Below the pieces are notes generated by a model. That model was not told the DNA's origin, did no database searches, and worked only from the letters and a program-made list of their open reading frames with translations. Below are positions 1-8,419 of a stretch of DNA of 64,000 bases, piece by piece. The translations under genes were made by a program, and so were the position numbers. Source of the DNA: Mixta sp031457955 (GTDB taxonomy: Bacteria > Pseudomonadota > Gammaproteobacteria > Enterobacterales > Enterobacteriaceae); the NCBI RefSeq assembly GCF_031457955.1, contig NZ_JAVDXN010000003.1, forward strand, positions 186,001-250,000. Direction: 5' to 3'. The stretch's first letter is position 1; every line of letters begins with the position of its first letter.

Positions 1-480
1 CGCGGCCACCTGCAACGCTTCTTCCATGGTGTGCGCAATGCCGGAACGCGCCGTTTCCAGGCCGATTTTCTTCATCGCCTTATCGAAACGCTGGCGGTCT
101 TCCGCTTTATCAATCGCATCGGCGGTAGCGCCAATCATGGTGACGCCAAACTCTTCCAGCACGCCCTGACGCTCCAGCTCCAGCGCGCAGTTCAGCGCCG
201 TCTGGCCGCCCATCGTCGGCAGCACCGCATCCGGGCGCTCTTTTTCGATGATTTTACGTACCACTTCCCAGTGGATCGGCTCAATATAGGTGGCATCTGC
301 CATTTCCGGATCGGTCATGATCGTCGCCGGATTGGAGTTAACCAAAATCACGCGGTAGCCTTCCTCGCGTAACGCTTTGCAGGCCTGCGCACCGGAATAG
401 TCGAACTCGCACGCCTGGCCGATAACAATCGGGCCAGCGCCCAGAATCAGGATGGATTTTAAGTCAGTACGTTTTGGCAT
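1..480 (-). CDS. carB: Carbamoyl-phosphate synthase large subunit, N-terminal 160 codons (cut by window edge)
   Basis: The frame starts at an ATG on the minus strand (positions 480-478) and runs off the left edge. The first residues, MPKRTDLKSILILGAGPIV, are the classic CarB amino terminus and lead into the first ATP-grasp half. CarB joins bicarbonate, ammonia from CarA and two ATP to make carbamoyl phosphate for arginine and pyrimidine synthesis. It lies 23 bp downstream of carA in the same direction, so the two form the usual carAB operon. Only the N-terminal part of the first synthetase domain is visible; the rest lies outside the window. Confidence 0.97.
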   Translation of the reverse strand, partial: MPKRTDLKSILILGAGPIVIGQACEFDYSGAQACKALREEGYRVILVNSNPATIMTDPEMADATYIEPIHWEVVRKIIEKERPDAVLPTMGGQTALNCALELERQGVLEEFGVTMIGATADAIDKAEDRQRFDKAMKKIGLETARSGIAHTMEEALQVAA

Positions 481-503
481 TATCTCTGTTCCTTTCCTGC
501 AAG

Positions 504-1652
504 TTATTTCTGGCCGGCACGGGCCGCTTCAATCAGTTCGATAAAGTGATCGAACAACGGTGCCGCGTCGTGCGGGCCTGGGCTGGCTTCCGGATGTCCC
601 TGGAAACTAAACGCGGGCTTATCCGTGCGGTGAATGCCCTGAACGGTTTGGTCAAACAGGGAAACATGCGTAACGCGCAGATTGGCAGGCATATCGTTTT
701 CATCAACCGCAAAGCCGTGGTTTTGCGCGGTAATCATGACGATATCGTTATCGAGATCTTTTACCGGATGGTTGCCGCCGTGATGACCCAGCTTCATTTT
801 TACCGTCTTAGCTCCGCTGGCCAGCGCCAGCAGCTGATGACCGAGACAGATGCCGAATACTGGAATTTCGGTTTCCAGGAAACGCTGAATAGCGCGGATG
901 GCATAGTCGCACGGCTCCGGATCGCCCGGGCCATTCGCCAGGAAAATGCCGTCCGGATTGAGCGCCAGCACCTCTTCTGCCGACGTTTGCGCCGGAACCA
1001 CTGTCAGGCGACAACCGCGATCCACCAGCATGCGTAAGATGTTACGCTTCACGCCAAAATCGTAAGCCACCACATGGTAAGGCAGCGCTTCCGCGCTTTT
1101 CGCGGCGGGCAGCTCGTCTGTTAGTGTCCAGCTCCCCTGCGTCCAGCTGTAGGTTTCGCGGGTACAGACTTCTTTTGCCAAATCCATGCCTTTCAGACCG
1201 GGAAACGCCTGCGCCTTTTGCAGCGCCAGTTGCGCATCCGGCGCATCCCCTGCCACGATGCAACCATTTTGCGCACCCTTTTCCCGCAGCAAACGCGTGA
1301 GTTTGCGCGTATCAATATCGGCGATAGCGACAATGTTGTTGCGCTTCAGGTAGGCCGACAGCCCTTCTTCATTACGATAGTTGCTGGCGATTAACGGCAA
1401 ATCACGGATAACCAGACCCTGCGCATGTACCTGAGAAGATTCTTCATCAGCGACATTGGTGCCGACATTACCGATATGGGGATAAGTGAGAGTGACAATC
1501 TGGCGGGAATAGGAAGGATCTGTGAGGATTTCTTGATAACCGGTCATTGAAGTATTGAAAACTACCTCTCCCACCGCCGATCCTGTCGCCCCAATGGCCC
1601 GACCGTGGAATTGGGTTCCGTCTTCCAGAACCAAAATCGCTGACTTATTCAA
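504..1652 (-). CDS. carA: Carbamoyl-phosphate synthase small (glutaminase) subunit, TTG start
   Basis: CarA hydrolyses glutamine and channels ammonia to CarB. The C-terminal class I glutamine amidotransferase domain shows the nucleophile motif FGICLGHQ and a distal His/Glu in GHPEASPGPHD. The frame stays open to an ATG at 1679, giving 391 residues, but I start it at a TTG at 1652. That start gives 382 residues, the E. coli length, with LNKSAILVLEDGTQFHGRA matching the E. coli N-terminus. A strong Shine-Dalgarno (CTGGAGG) lies just upstream of it. The upstream ATG lies inside an ARG box, so it is probably not used. E. coli carA also starts at UUG. Confidence 0.95.
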   Translation of the reverse strand: MNKSAILVLEDGTQFHGRAIGATGSAVGEVVFNTSMTGYQEILTDPSYSRQIVTLTYPHIGNVGTNVADEESSQVHAQGLVIRDLPLIASNYRNEEGLSAYLKRNNIVAIADIDTRKLTRLLREKGAQNGCIVAGDAPDAQLALQKAQAFPGLKGMDLAKEVCTRETYSWTQGSWTLTDELPAAKSAEALPYHVVAYDFGVKRNILRMLVDRGCRLTVVPAQTSAEEVLALNPDGIFLANGPGDPEPCDYAIRAIQRFLETEIPVFGICLGHQLLALASGAKTVKMKLGHHGGNHPVKDLDNDIVMITAQNHGFAVDENDMPANLRVTHVSLFDQTVQGIHRTDKPAFSFQGHPEASPGPHDAAPLFDHFIELIEAARAGQK

Positions 1653-1664
1653 AACGTCCTCCAG

Positions 1665-1699
1665 GGAATAAACAGTCATAATATTTGCATATTAATTCA
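1665..1699 (-). promoter_or_regulatory. Tandem ARG boxes (ArgR operator) at the proximal carAB promoter
   Basis: Read on the minus strand, TGAATTAATATGCA (1699-1686) and TGACTGTTTATTCC (1678-1665) are two 14-bp ARG-box cores with centres 21 bp apart. This is the standard spacing for ArgR hexamer binding. The first box is the same as the one I recall from E. coli carAB P2. The second is weaker, with three mismatches to TGAATwwwwATTCA. Arginine repression of the proximal carAB promoter is the expected function. Confidence 0.75.
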
Positions 1700-1761
1700 T
1701 AACGCATCGATGAATCAATGCAAAAACCGCTGCCAGAGTCGATTTTTGGCAAATTGCGCGC

Positions 1762-1790
1762 ATTCTAATGATCGACTTATAGAATGTCTA
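1762..1790 (-). promoter_or_regulatory. Distal (pyrimidine-type) carAB promoter P1
   Basis: On the minus strand a TAGACA -35 element (1790-1785) is followed by a 17-bp spacer and a TAGAAT -10 element (1767-1762). It lies about 110 bp upstream of the carA TTG start. The TAGAATGCG context resembles E. coli carAB P1, which responds to pyrimidines and purines. Only the promoter elements are seen; the regulators are inferred. Confidence 0.6.
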
Positions 1791-2041
1791 CCCTAAACGC
1801 GGTTTTTTATGTTTATTTCAGCCACTCCAGGACAAAAAGATAAGATTACCCTTAAAAACAGTCCATTTCATGGCAGGAAAACCGATTGCCTGCGCAATGA
1901 GTTGCAAAAGAGGATGCCGATGCAGGAAAAAGTGGACCAAATGGTCAAATTTGGTTTAAATAGCGCATTAAAAAATGACTAAACGTAGAAAAAAATCTAT
2001 CTTGTTAAAAAATAGCGCAAAAAAACCTGTTTTTACATAAA
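1791..2041. other. Upstream control region between carAB P1 and the dapB terminator
   Basis: About 250 bp of AT-rich DNA with no open frame of note. In E. coli this interval binds PepA, IHF and PurR upstream of P1. I could not find a convincing PurR palindrome here, so only the location and base composition support a regulatory role. Confidence 0.35.
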
Positions 2042-2066
2042 TAAAAAGAGCCAGATTAATGGCCCT
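2042..2066 (-). terminator. Rho-independent terminator of dapB
   Basis: On the minus strand, AGGGCC and GGCTCT form a 6-bp stem (one G-U pair) with an 8-nt loop, followed by TTTTTATTT. It lies about 48 bp beyond the dapB stop and separates dapB from the carAB promoters. Confidence 0.7.
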
Positions 2067-2114
2067 TATAAACAAGGAGTTAACATCGAATAAAATTATA
2101 ATCGCTAAATAAAA

Positions 2115-2933
2115 TTATAATTCATCGAGATTTAGCACGCTTTTCATATCATAAAGCCCGGTTTTTTGCGCGCTAATCCAACCCGCTGCCTTTACCGCGC
2201 CTTTTGCGAAAGTCATTCGGCTGGAAGCCTTGTGGGTTATCTCCAGACGTTCGCCAATATCCGCAAACATAGCGGTATGCTCGCCAACGATATCGCCTGC
2301 ACGAACCGTAGCGAATCCGATGGTTTGCGCAGCACGCTCGCCGGTAAAACCTTCTCGCGCGTAAACCGCATGCTCATCAAGCGACCACGCCATCGCATCA
2401 GCGATCGCTTCTCCCATCGCCAACGCTGTGCCGGATGGCGCGTCCACTTTGTGGCGATGATGCGCTTCGATAATTTCGATATCCGCGTATTCGCCCATCA
2501 CCTTCGCCGTTTTCTCCAGCAGCTTCAGCATCAAATTTACCCCAATGCTGAAGTTCGCAGCGAAGACGATGCCGATATCCTGCGCAGCCTGTTTAATCGC
2601 TGCCTTTCCTGCCTCATCAAAGCCGGTGGTGCCGATCACCATGCCCTTTTTATGACGACGGCAAAACGCCAGATAATCCAGCGTTGCTTCCGGACGGGTA
2701 AAATCGATTAGGATATCGAAATCATTCGCGACCGCGTTAAGACTGTCGCTTACCTGCACGCCAAGCGCGCCGATGCCAGCCAGCTCGCCCGCATCACTGC
2801 CCACCAGCGATGAACCCTCGCGTGCCAGTGCCGCTCCAAGCGCAACCCCGTCAGCCTGCTGGATCGCCTGAATCAACTGTCGTCCCATGCGTCCTGGCGC
2901 GCCAACAATCGCTATGCGGATATCATTACTCAT
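2115..2933 (-). CDS. dapB: 4-hydroxy-tetrahydrodipicolinate reductase
   Basis: DapB reduces hydroxy-tetrahydrodipicolinate with NAD(P)H in the lysine/diaminopimelate pathway in the cytoplasm. The 272-residue protein, close to the usual 273, opens with a Rossmann motif (IAIVGAPGRMGRQLI). It carries the substrate/catalytic segment EAHHRHKVDAPSGTA with the catalytic His and Lys. It is followed by its own terminator and then carAB in the same direction, as in E. coli. In E. coli rihC lies upstream; here a microcin-like gene holds that place. Confidence 0.97.
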   Translation of the reverse strand: MSNDIRIAIVGAPGRMGRQLIQAIQQADGVALGAALAREGSSLVGSDAGELAGIGALGVQVSDSLNAVANDFDILIDFTRPEATLDYLAFCRRHKKGMVIGTTGFDEAGKAAIKQAAQDIGIVFAANFSIGVNLMLKLLEKTAKVMGEYADIEIIEAHHRHKVDAPSGTALAMGEAIADAMAWSLDEHAVYAREGFTGERAAQTIGFATVRAGDIVGEHTAMFADIGERLEITHKASSRMTFAKGAVKAAGWISAQKTGLYDMKSVLNLDEL

Positions 2934-3090
2934 ATTTATTCATTCCTGCCTTAAGTCTATGCATACAAAACGCATTCAGGTTAAACAGCGGGTAAGAAGC
3001 ACGCCACTATTAAATTAGATAATAAGAATTTTAGGCTGGCGACGGGCTGTTATCAGAAAAGTAACTTACAGGACTTTGCGAGGCAGGCAA

Positions 3091-3115
3091 CGCGCCGTAA
3101 AAGATTTACGACGCG
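3091..3115 (-). other. Stem-loop downstream of the microcin-like gene
   Basis: CGCGTCGTAAA and TTTACGGCGCG (minus strand) pair over 11 positions around a 3-nt loop. The single non-Watson-Crick position is G-U on the minus-strand RNA but A-C on the plus strand, so the structure favours the minus transcript. It lies 44 bp after the stop of the microcin-like gene. No U-tract follows, so termination or 3'-end protection is only a guess. Confidence 0.35.
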
Positions 3116-3158
3116 CCAAAACCAACGCCAGAGGATTGGCGGCAAGGCTATTCAGCTA

Positions 3159-3419
3159 TCAGGTTGGGGTAGCTTCTTTTCTTTCACGCGCAGAGGCAAT
3201 AATCCCCATGATGGTCATCCCGCCGGATATGGCTGTTCCGACAATCCCTGCGGTCATAACAAGGAAACCCAACCCCAGCGTGGGAATACCCAAAACCGCG
3301 CCAGCAACGATAACCGGAATGTTAAGTCCCAGACCAATATAGCCCATGCCGAGCATCGCATCGGAAGGCATCAAGCCGCCGCTAACCGCCTGAATCTCGT
3401 TAATAGCTAACTCTCTCAT
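3159..3419 (-). CDS. Candidate class II microcin-like peptide with double-glycine leader
   Basis: The predicted peptide has 86 residues. Residues 1-15 read MRELAINEIQAVSGG. This fits the double-glycine leader consensus (hydrophobic, Glu, hydrophobic, then GG) and is very close to the microcin V leader (MRTLTLNELDSVSGG) as I recall it. Cleavage after GG would give a 71-residue core that is rich in Gly, Ile, Leu, Val and Ala, with about two membrane-spanning stretches and a charged tail (ARERKEATPT). The core has no cysteine. The start has a good Shine-Dalgarno (AAGGAG, 8 nt upstream). No C39-peptidase exporter or immunity gene lies next to it. Export and antibacterial activity are inferred; a small membrane protein with a chance GG site is the alternative. 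Confidence 0.65.
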   Translation of the reverse strand: MRELAINEIQAVSGGLMPSDAMLGMGYIGLGLNIPVIVAGAVLGIPTLGLGFLVMTAGIVGTAISGGMTIMGIIASARERKEATPT

Positions 3420-3621
3420 TTTTTAACTCCTTTTAAATTTATGATTAAGATGTGACGCGTGAAAATCACTGTTCTGGTTCACTCAGCGGTGGAGAACGTC
3501 AGGATCGTAACTGAAAGCCACATAAGCGAAAATGCTACTGGAAGGCTCTCAGCAACTCAATGCAGCGAAAGGACATGTGTAAAATCTTACGGTTACCGAT
3601 TTTTGGCGGGAAAAGCAGAGA

Positions 3622-3654
3622 GAAAAACGCCCGGAACAGAGGTGATTCCGGGCG
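3622..3654 (-). terminator. Rho-independent terminator after ispH
   Basis: On the minus strand, CGCCCGGAA and TTCCGGGCG form a perfect 9-bp stem with a 9-nt loop, followed by TTTTTCTCTC. It lies 8 bp after the ispH stop and ends the ribF-ileS-lspA-fkpB-ispH cluster. Confidence 0.92.
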
Positions 3655-3661
3655 TAGCAGA

Positions 3662-4615
3662 TTAACTAATCTGGCGGGCTTCGAGGCGTAGCTCTTTCGG
3701 CACTTCAAAAACGATATTTTCTTCACGTCCACTCAGCTCGGTGACTTCATCGCCACCAAACTCGCGCAGCCGCTGAATCACTTCCTGCACCAGAATATCC
3801 GGCGCGGAAGCCCCTGCGGTAACGCCAACGCAGCCAATACCCTGCAGCCAGCTTTCCTGAATATCGGCGGCAGAGTCGATCAGCTGTGCGCGTTTACCGG
3901 CACGCTGAGCCAGCTCGGCCAACCGGTTTGAGTTGGATGAGTTTTTCGAACCCACGACCAGCACTACATCAGCCTCAGCCGCCAGACTGCGTACAGCTTC
4001 CTGACGGTTGGTGGTGGCGTAGCAAATATCATCTTTACGCGGGCCAATAATATTCGGAAAACGCTGACGCAACGCATCAATGACCGCCGACGTATCATCA
4101 ACCGACAGCGTGGTTTGCGTCATAAAACACAGGTTATTTTCATTCTTCACCTGCAGCGTAAACACATCTTCCGGTGATTCCACCAGATACATGCCGCCCT
4201 GCGCATTGCTGTATTGCCCCATGGTGCCTTCCACTTCCGGGTGACCCGCATGGCCGATCAAAATCGCTTCGGTTCCTTTCCGGCTGGCGCGTGCGACTTC
4301 CATATGCACCTTGGTGACCAGCGGACAGGTGGCATCAAACAGCATGGTAAGCTGACGCGCTTTCGCTTCGGCGCGTACCGCCTGCGAAACGCCGTGCGCG
4401 GAAAAAATCAGGATGGCGCCATCCGGCACTTCGGTGATCTCTTCAATAAAAATCGCGCCGCGCTCACGCAGGCTGTTAACTACGTAGCGGTTATGCACCA
4501 CTTCGTGACGCACGTAGATCGGCGCGCCATACATTTCCAGCGCGCGTTCAACAATGCTGATAGCACGATCGACGCCCGCGCAGAAACCGCGCGGATTCGC
4601 TAACAGGATTTTCAT
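3662..4615 (-). CDS. ispH: 4-hydroxy-3-methylbut-2-enyl diphosphate reductase
   Basis: IspH is the last enzyme of the MEP isoprenoid pathway. It reduces HMBPP to IPP and DMAPP with an Fe-S cluster. The protein has 317 residues, against 316 in E. coli. The three cluster cysteines are visible at about C12 (GFCAGVDRA), C97 (DATCPLVTK) and C198 (DDICYATTNRQ). The EIxAHH-type histidines appear as VRHEVVHN, FSAHGVS and GHAGHPEVEGT. The start codon overlaps the fkpB stop (ATGA), so the two are translationally coupled. Confidence 0.97.
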   Translation of the reverse strand: MKILLANPRGFCAGVDRAISIVERALEMYGAPIYVRHEVVHNRYVVNSLRERGAIFIEEITEVPDGAILIFSAHGVSQAVRAEAKARQLTMLFDATCPLVTKVHMEVARASRKGTEAILIGHAGHPEVEGTMGQYSNAQGGMYLVESPEDVFTLQVKNENNLCFMTQTTLSVDDTSAVIDALRQRFPNIIGPRKDDICYATTNRQEAVRSLAAEADVVLVVGSKNSSNSNRLAELAQRAGKRAQLIDSAADIQESWLQGIGCVGVTAGASAPDILVQEVIQRLREFGGDEVTELSGREENIVFEVPKELRLEARQIS

Positions 4616-5067
4616 GCGTCGCTCTCCAGAACCGGATCAATCTCCAGTACTTCAATATCGAAGTGAACCTTATGGCCCGCCAACGGATGATTGAAATCGA
4701 CGGTAATCGAATCCCCGGCGATCTCGCGAATCACGCCCGGCATCTCGCTGCCGTCCATGCCGGTAAACAGCATAATGGCCCCGATTTCCGGCTCGCCCGT
4801 CTGGATAAAATCACGGCGGGAAAAGTATTGAATGAGGTCGGGGATCACGTTGCCAAACGCTGCTTCCGGCTCCAGCGTGAATGCTTTCTTATCACCGGTC
4901 CGCAGCGCCAGCAGCTCCGCTTCCAGCGGCGCCGAGAGGCTGCCGTCGCCGAGACGAAACAGCGCCGGTTTGCCATTGGCGCGGGTTGACTCCGCCGTGG
5001 AGCCATCTTCCAGTTTTAAGGTGAAGTGCAGCAGCACCGCGCTGTCGCGCTGTACAGAATCGGTCAT
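4612..5067 (-). CDS. fkpB: FKBP-type peptidyl-prolyl cis-trans isomerase (SlpA type)
   Basis: A 151-residue FKBP of the SlpA/FkpB class: a PPIase core with a chaperone IF domain inserted in the flap. The sequence runs from MTDSVQRDSAVLLHFTLKLE through GDKKAFTLEPEAAFG to PLAGHKVHFDIEVLEID, all typical of the family. The frame is open upstream for 39 more codons into lspA, but the ATG at 5067 overlaps the lspA stop (ATGA) and gives the family length. The gene sits between lspA and ispH, as in E. coli. Cytoplasmic folding help is the family role. Confidence 0.95.
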   Translation of the reverse strand: MTDSVQRDSAVLLHFTLKLEDGSTAESTRANGKPALFRLGDGSLSAPLEAELLALRTGDKKAFTLEPEAAFGNVIPDLIQYFSRRDFIQTGEPEIGAIMLFTGMDGSEMPGVIREIAGDSITVDFNHPLAGHKVHFDIEVLEIDPVLESDA

Positions 5068-5576
5068 GCCTTGCCCTTTTGCTTCGCCTGTTTGCCGGAT
5101 GGCGTGATAAAGCCTTCCAGCACGATCAGCGCGGCGCCGACGCAGATACCGCAGTCGGCAATATTGAAGGTGGCAAAATGCCACCCGCCAATATAGAAGT
5201 CGATAAAATCGACCACAAAGCCGTGCCAGGCGCGATCAAACAGGTTGCCCAGCGCGCCGCCAATGATCAGCGCGTAGGCAATATTGTTAATTTTTTGGCT
5301 GGCGGCGGTACGGTACATCATTACCAGTAGCGCCACCGCAATCGCAATGGCGATACCCGCAAAGAACCAGCGCTGCCAGCCGCCTTTATCCGCGAGGAAG
5401 CTAAACGCCGCCCCGTAGTTGTGGGCATAGAACAGGTTAAGATACGGCATAACCGGTATCGTTTCGTGCAGCGCCATGTTGTTCATTACCCACAGCTTAC
5501 TGGCCAAATCGATACCGATCACCACCACCACTAGCCAGAGCCAGCGCAATCCGGTTGCAAAAAGAGATTTACGCAT
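5064..5576 (-). CDS. lspA: Lipoprotein signal peptidase II
   Basis: LspA cleaves the signal peptide of diacylglyceryl-modified prolipoproteins in the inner membrane. The 170-residue protein has four hydrophobic segments. Its conserved aspartates lie at D23, D114 (NLFDRAWHGFVVDFIDFY) and D141 (FNIADCGIC), the E. coli positions for the aspartic-peptidase dyad and the conserved Asp near the N-terminus. The start overlaps the ileS stop by one base, and the stop overlaps the fkpB start, so the cluster is tightly coupled. Confidence 0.97.
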   Translation of the reverse strand: MRKSLFATGLRWLWLVVVVIGIDLASKLWVMNNMALHETIPVMPYLNLFYAHNYGAAFSFLADKGGWQRWFFAGIAIAIAVALLVMMYRTAASQKINNIAYALIIGGALGNLFDRAWHGFVVDFIDFYIGGWHFATFNIADCGICVGAALIVLEGFITPSGKQAKQKGKA

Positions 5577-8392
5577 CAGACAAACTTACGCTCTTCGCCG
5601 TTACCGGCAACGTTAGTCACACAGCGTCCACAGATATCCGGGTGCGCCGCATCCAGGCCGATATCGGTGGTGTAGTGCCAGCAGCGCGGGCACTTCTCGC
5701 CTTCCGCTTTATGCAGCGCGATCTTCAGACCTTTTAGCATCTCGCTCTGCTGCGCTTCTTCCGGTGCCAGCGCATAATCCGCTACCTGCGCGCCTGAGGT
5801 CAGCAGCGCAAAACGCAGCTCATTCCCCAGTACGGTGAGTTTCTCCGCTAATGCCGCATCGGCGTACAGCGTAACCGTGGCTTCCAGCGAACCGCCGATA
5901 CGCTTGTCGCTACGCGCCTGCTCGATCACCTTGTTCACTTCGCTACGCACTTTCAGCAGCTCAGCCCAGTAGGTGTCGTTCAGCGCTTCGCCCTCGTGCA
6001 GACCGAACAGGCCGTCATACCACTCTTCGGTAAAGACATACTGCGCGCGTTTGCCCGGCAGATAGCCCCAGATTTCATCAGCGGTGAAAGACATGATCGG
6101 TGCCATCCAGCGCACCAGCGCTTCGACGATATACCAGAGCGCGCTCTGGCAACTGCGACGCGCCACGCTGTCGCTTTTTGTGGTGTACTGGCGATCTTTA
6201 ATGATATCCAGATAGAACGAGCCCATCTCGACCGAACAGAACTGCATCAGACGCTGCACAACTTCATGGAAGTCGTAATTATCGTAGGAGGCGATGATGT
6301 CCGCCTGCGCGGCCTGCGCACGTCCTACCGCCCAGCGATCCAGCACCACCATCTCTTCGGGTTTTACTAAATCGGTTTCAGGATTGAAGCCGTTCAGGTT
6401 CGCCAACAGGAAGCGCGCGGTGTTACGGATACGACGATAGGCATCGGCGGAACGCTTCAGGATCTCATCGGACACCGCCATCTCGCCTGAATAATCGGTC
6501 GAGGCGACCCACAGACGCAGAATATCAGCGCCCAGCTTGTTCATCACATCCTGCGGGCTAACGGTATTGCCCAACGATTTGGACATCTTACGGCCCTGGC
6601 CGTCAACGGTGAAGCCGTGCGTCAGCACCTGACGATAAGGCGCTTTGCCTTTCATCGCCGTGGAGATCATCAGCGAAGACATAAACCAGCCGCGATGCTG
6701 ATCCGACCCTTCCAGATACATATCGGCGCTGTGGCCGTGGAATTCCGGACGCACATCAACCACGGAGGCATGCGTTGAACCGGAATCGAACCAGACGTCC
6801 AGCGTATCCGGCACTTTCATATAGTTGTCGGCGTCGTCGCCCATCAGATCGCGCGGATCGAGATCCCACCACGCCTGAATGCCATCCTGCTCAACGCGCT
6901 GCGCCACTTTTTCCATCAGCGCCAGGGTATCCGGGTGCAGCTGCTCGGTCTCTTTATGGACGAACAGCGCCATCGGCACGCCCCAGGTGCGCTGACGGGA
7001 AATGCACCAGTCAGGGCGGTTGGCGACCATTGATTCAATACGCGCCTGGCCCCAGTCCGGGATCCACTGCACGCCTTTGATCTCTTTCAGCGACTGCGCG
7101 CGCAGCCCTTTCTGATCCATGCTGATAAACCACTGCGGCGTGGCGCGGAAGATGATCGGCGTTTTATGACGCCAGCAGTGCGGGTAGCTGTGATGCATTT
7201 TTTCCATATGCAGCAGCGCGCCCTTTTCACGCAGCAGCTCAACGATCATATCGTTGGCTTTGAAAACGTTAACGCCGTCCAGTCCAGGGTAAGTGCCTGG
7301 CAGATAACAGCCGTCCGGGCCGACCGGATTAGCGGTCTCCAGGCCATATTTCTGACCGATGACATAGTCATCCGGGCCGTGGCCTGGCGCAGTATGCACC
7401 GCACCGGTACCGGCATCCAGGGTGACGTGCTCGCCCAGCACCACCGGCACATCAAAGCCGAGGAACGGATGCTGGAAACGCATCAGCTCCAGCGTGGCGC
7501 CGGTGGTGCTGCCCAGCACGGTCCAGGCGCTGACGCCCGCGCGCTGCATCACGCTTTCCACCAGATCTTTTGCCAGAATCAGCGCGCGACCTTCAATCTG
7601 CACCAGCTGATATTCAAATTCAGGATGCAAAGAGATCGCCCGGTTGGCCGGCATGGTCCACGGCGTGGTGGTCCAGATAACCAGCGCAATCGGCCCTTCG
7701 ACCTGAGCGGCGCCAAATTTCGCCGCTACTGCCGCCGCGTCGGTGGCGTTAAACATCACGTCGATGGAAGGCGACGTTTTGTCATAGTATTCCACTTCCG
7801 CTTCCGCCAGCGCAGAGCGGCAATCCAGACACCAGTGCACCGGCTTGGCGCCTTTATGCAGGTGGCCGTTGCCGATGATTTTGCCCAGCGCACGGATAAT
7901 ATTGGCTTCGGTGTTGAAATCCATCGTCAGATAAGGACGATCCCAGTCGCCCAGCACGCCGAGACGGATAAAGTCGGTTTTCTGACCGGCAACCTGCTCC
8001 GCCGCATATTTACGGCAGGCGGCGCGGAACTCAGCGGCGCTGACTTTCTCGCCCGGCTTGCCGATCATCTGCTCAACTTTATGTTCAATCGGCAGACCGT
8101 GGCAGTCCCAGCCCGGCACATACGGCGAGTCGAAGCCCGACAGACCTTTGGACTTAATAATAATATCTTTCAGAATCTTATTAACTGAGTGACCAATGTG
8201 GATGCTGCCGTTCGCATACGGAGGGCCATCGTGCAGGATAAAGGTTTTTTTCCCTTTTTTGGCGGTGCGGATGATGCCGTACAGGTTGTCATCAGTCCAG
8301 CGTTGCAGCATACCCGGTTCGCGTTTGGCGAGATCGCCACGCATCGGGAACCCCGTTTCCGGCAAATTCAGGGTAGATTTATAGTCACTCAT
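5576..8392 (-). CDS. ileS: Isoleucyl-tRNA synthetase
   Basis: A class I aminoacyl-tRNA synthetase that charges tRNA-Ile and edits mischarged valine. The protein has 938 residues, the E. coli length. The HIGH motif lies at about residues 65-68 (PPYANGSIHIGH) and KMSKS at about 600 (GRKMSKSLGN). The CP1 editing domain falls between them. A C-terminal zinc finger has four cysteines (CPRCWHY and CGRCVTN). Long open frames on the opposite strand are shadows. ribF lies 27 bp upstream and lspA overlaps downstream. Confidence 0.98.
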   Translation of the reverse strand: MSDYKSTLNLPETGFPMRGDLAKREPGMLQRWTDDNLYGIIRTAKKGKKTFILHDGPPYANGSIHIGHSVNKILKDIIIKSKGLSGFDSPYVPGWDCHGLPIEHKVEQMIGKPGEKVSAAEFRAACRKYAAEQVAGQKTDFIRLGVLGDWDRPYLTMDFNTEANIIRALGKIIGNGHLHKGAKPVHWCLDCRSALAEAEVEYYDKTSPSIDVMFNATDAAAVAAKFGAAQVEGPIALVIWTTTPWTMPANRAISLHPEFEYQLVQIEGRALILAKDLVESVMQRAGVSAWTVLGSTTGATLELMRFQHPFLGFDVPVVLGEHVTLDAGTGAVHTAPGHGPDDYVIGQKYGLETANPVGPDGCYLPGTYPGLDGVNVFKANDMIVELLREKGALLHMEKMHHSYPHCWRHKTPIIFRATPQWFISMDQKGLRAQSLKEIKGVQWIPDWGQARIESMVANRPDWCISRQRTWGVPMALFVHKETEQLHPDTLALMEKVAQRVEQDGIQAWWDLDPRDLMGDDADNYMKVPDTLDVWFDSGSTHASVVDVRPEFHGHSADMYLEGSDQHRGWFMSSLMISTAMKGKAPYRQVLTHGFTVDGQGRKMSKSLGNTVSPQDVMNKLGADILRLWVASTDYSGEMAVSDEILKRSADAYRRIRNTARFLLANLNGFNPETDLVKPEEMVVLDRWAVGRAQAAQADIIASYDNYDFHEVVQRLMQFCSVEMGSFYLDIIKDRQYTTKSDSVARRSCQSALWYIVEALVRWMAPIMSFTADEIWGYLPGKRAQYVFTEEWYDGLFGLHEGEALNDTYWAELLKVRSEVNKVIEQARSDKRIGGSLEATVTLYADAALAEKLTVLGNELRFALLTSGAQVADYALAPEEAQQSEMLKGLKIALHKAEGEKCPRCWHYTTDIGLDAAHPDICGRCVTNVAGNGEERKFV

Positions 8393-8419
8393 CAGATTCT
8401 CGATTCCGTGTTTCGGTTG

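Noticed and set aside
1653..1679. ATG start for carA nine codons upstream
   Set aside because: The codon lies in the second ARG box and lacks a ribosome site; the TTG at 1652 has both ribosome site and family length.
7166..8188. Long open frame antisense to ileS (340 codons)
   Set aside because: It is the complement of a highly conserved synthetase gene; the product is low-complexity and His/Arg-rich, with no ribosome site or family resemblance.
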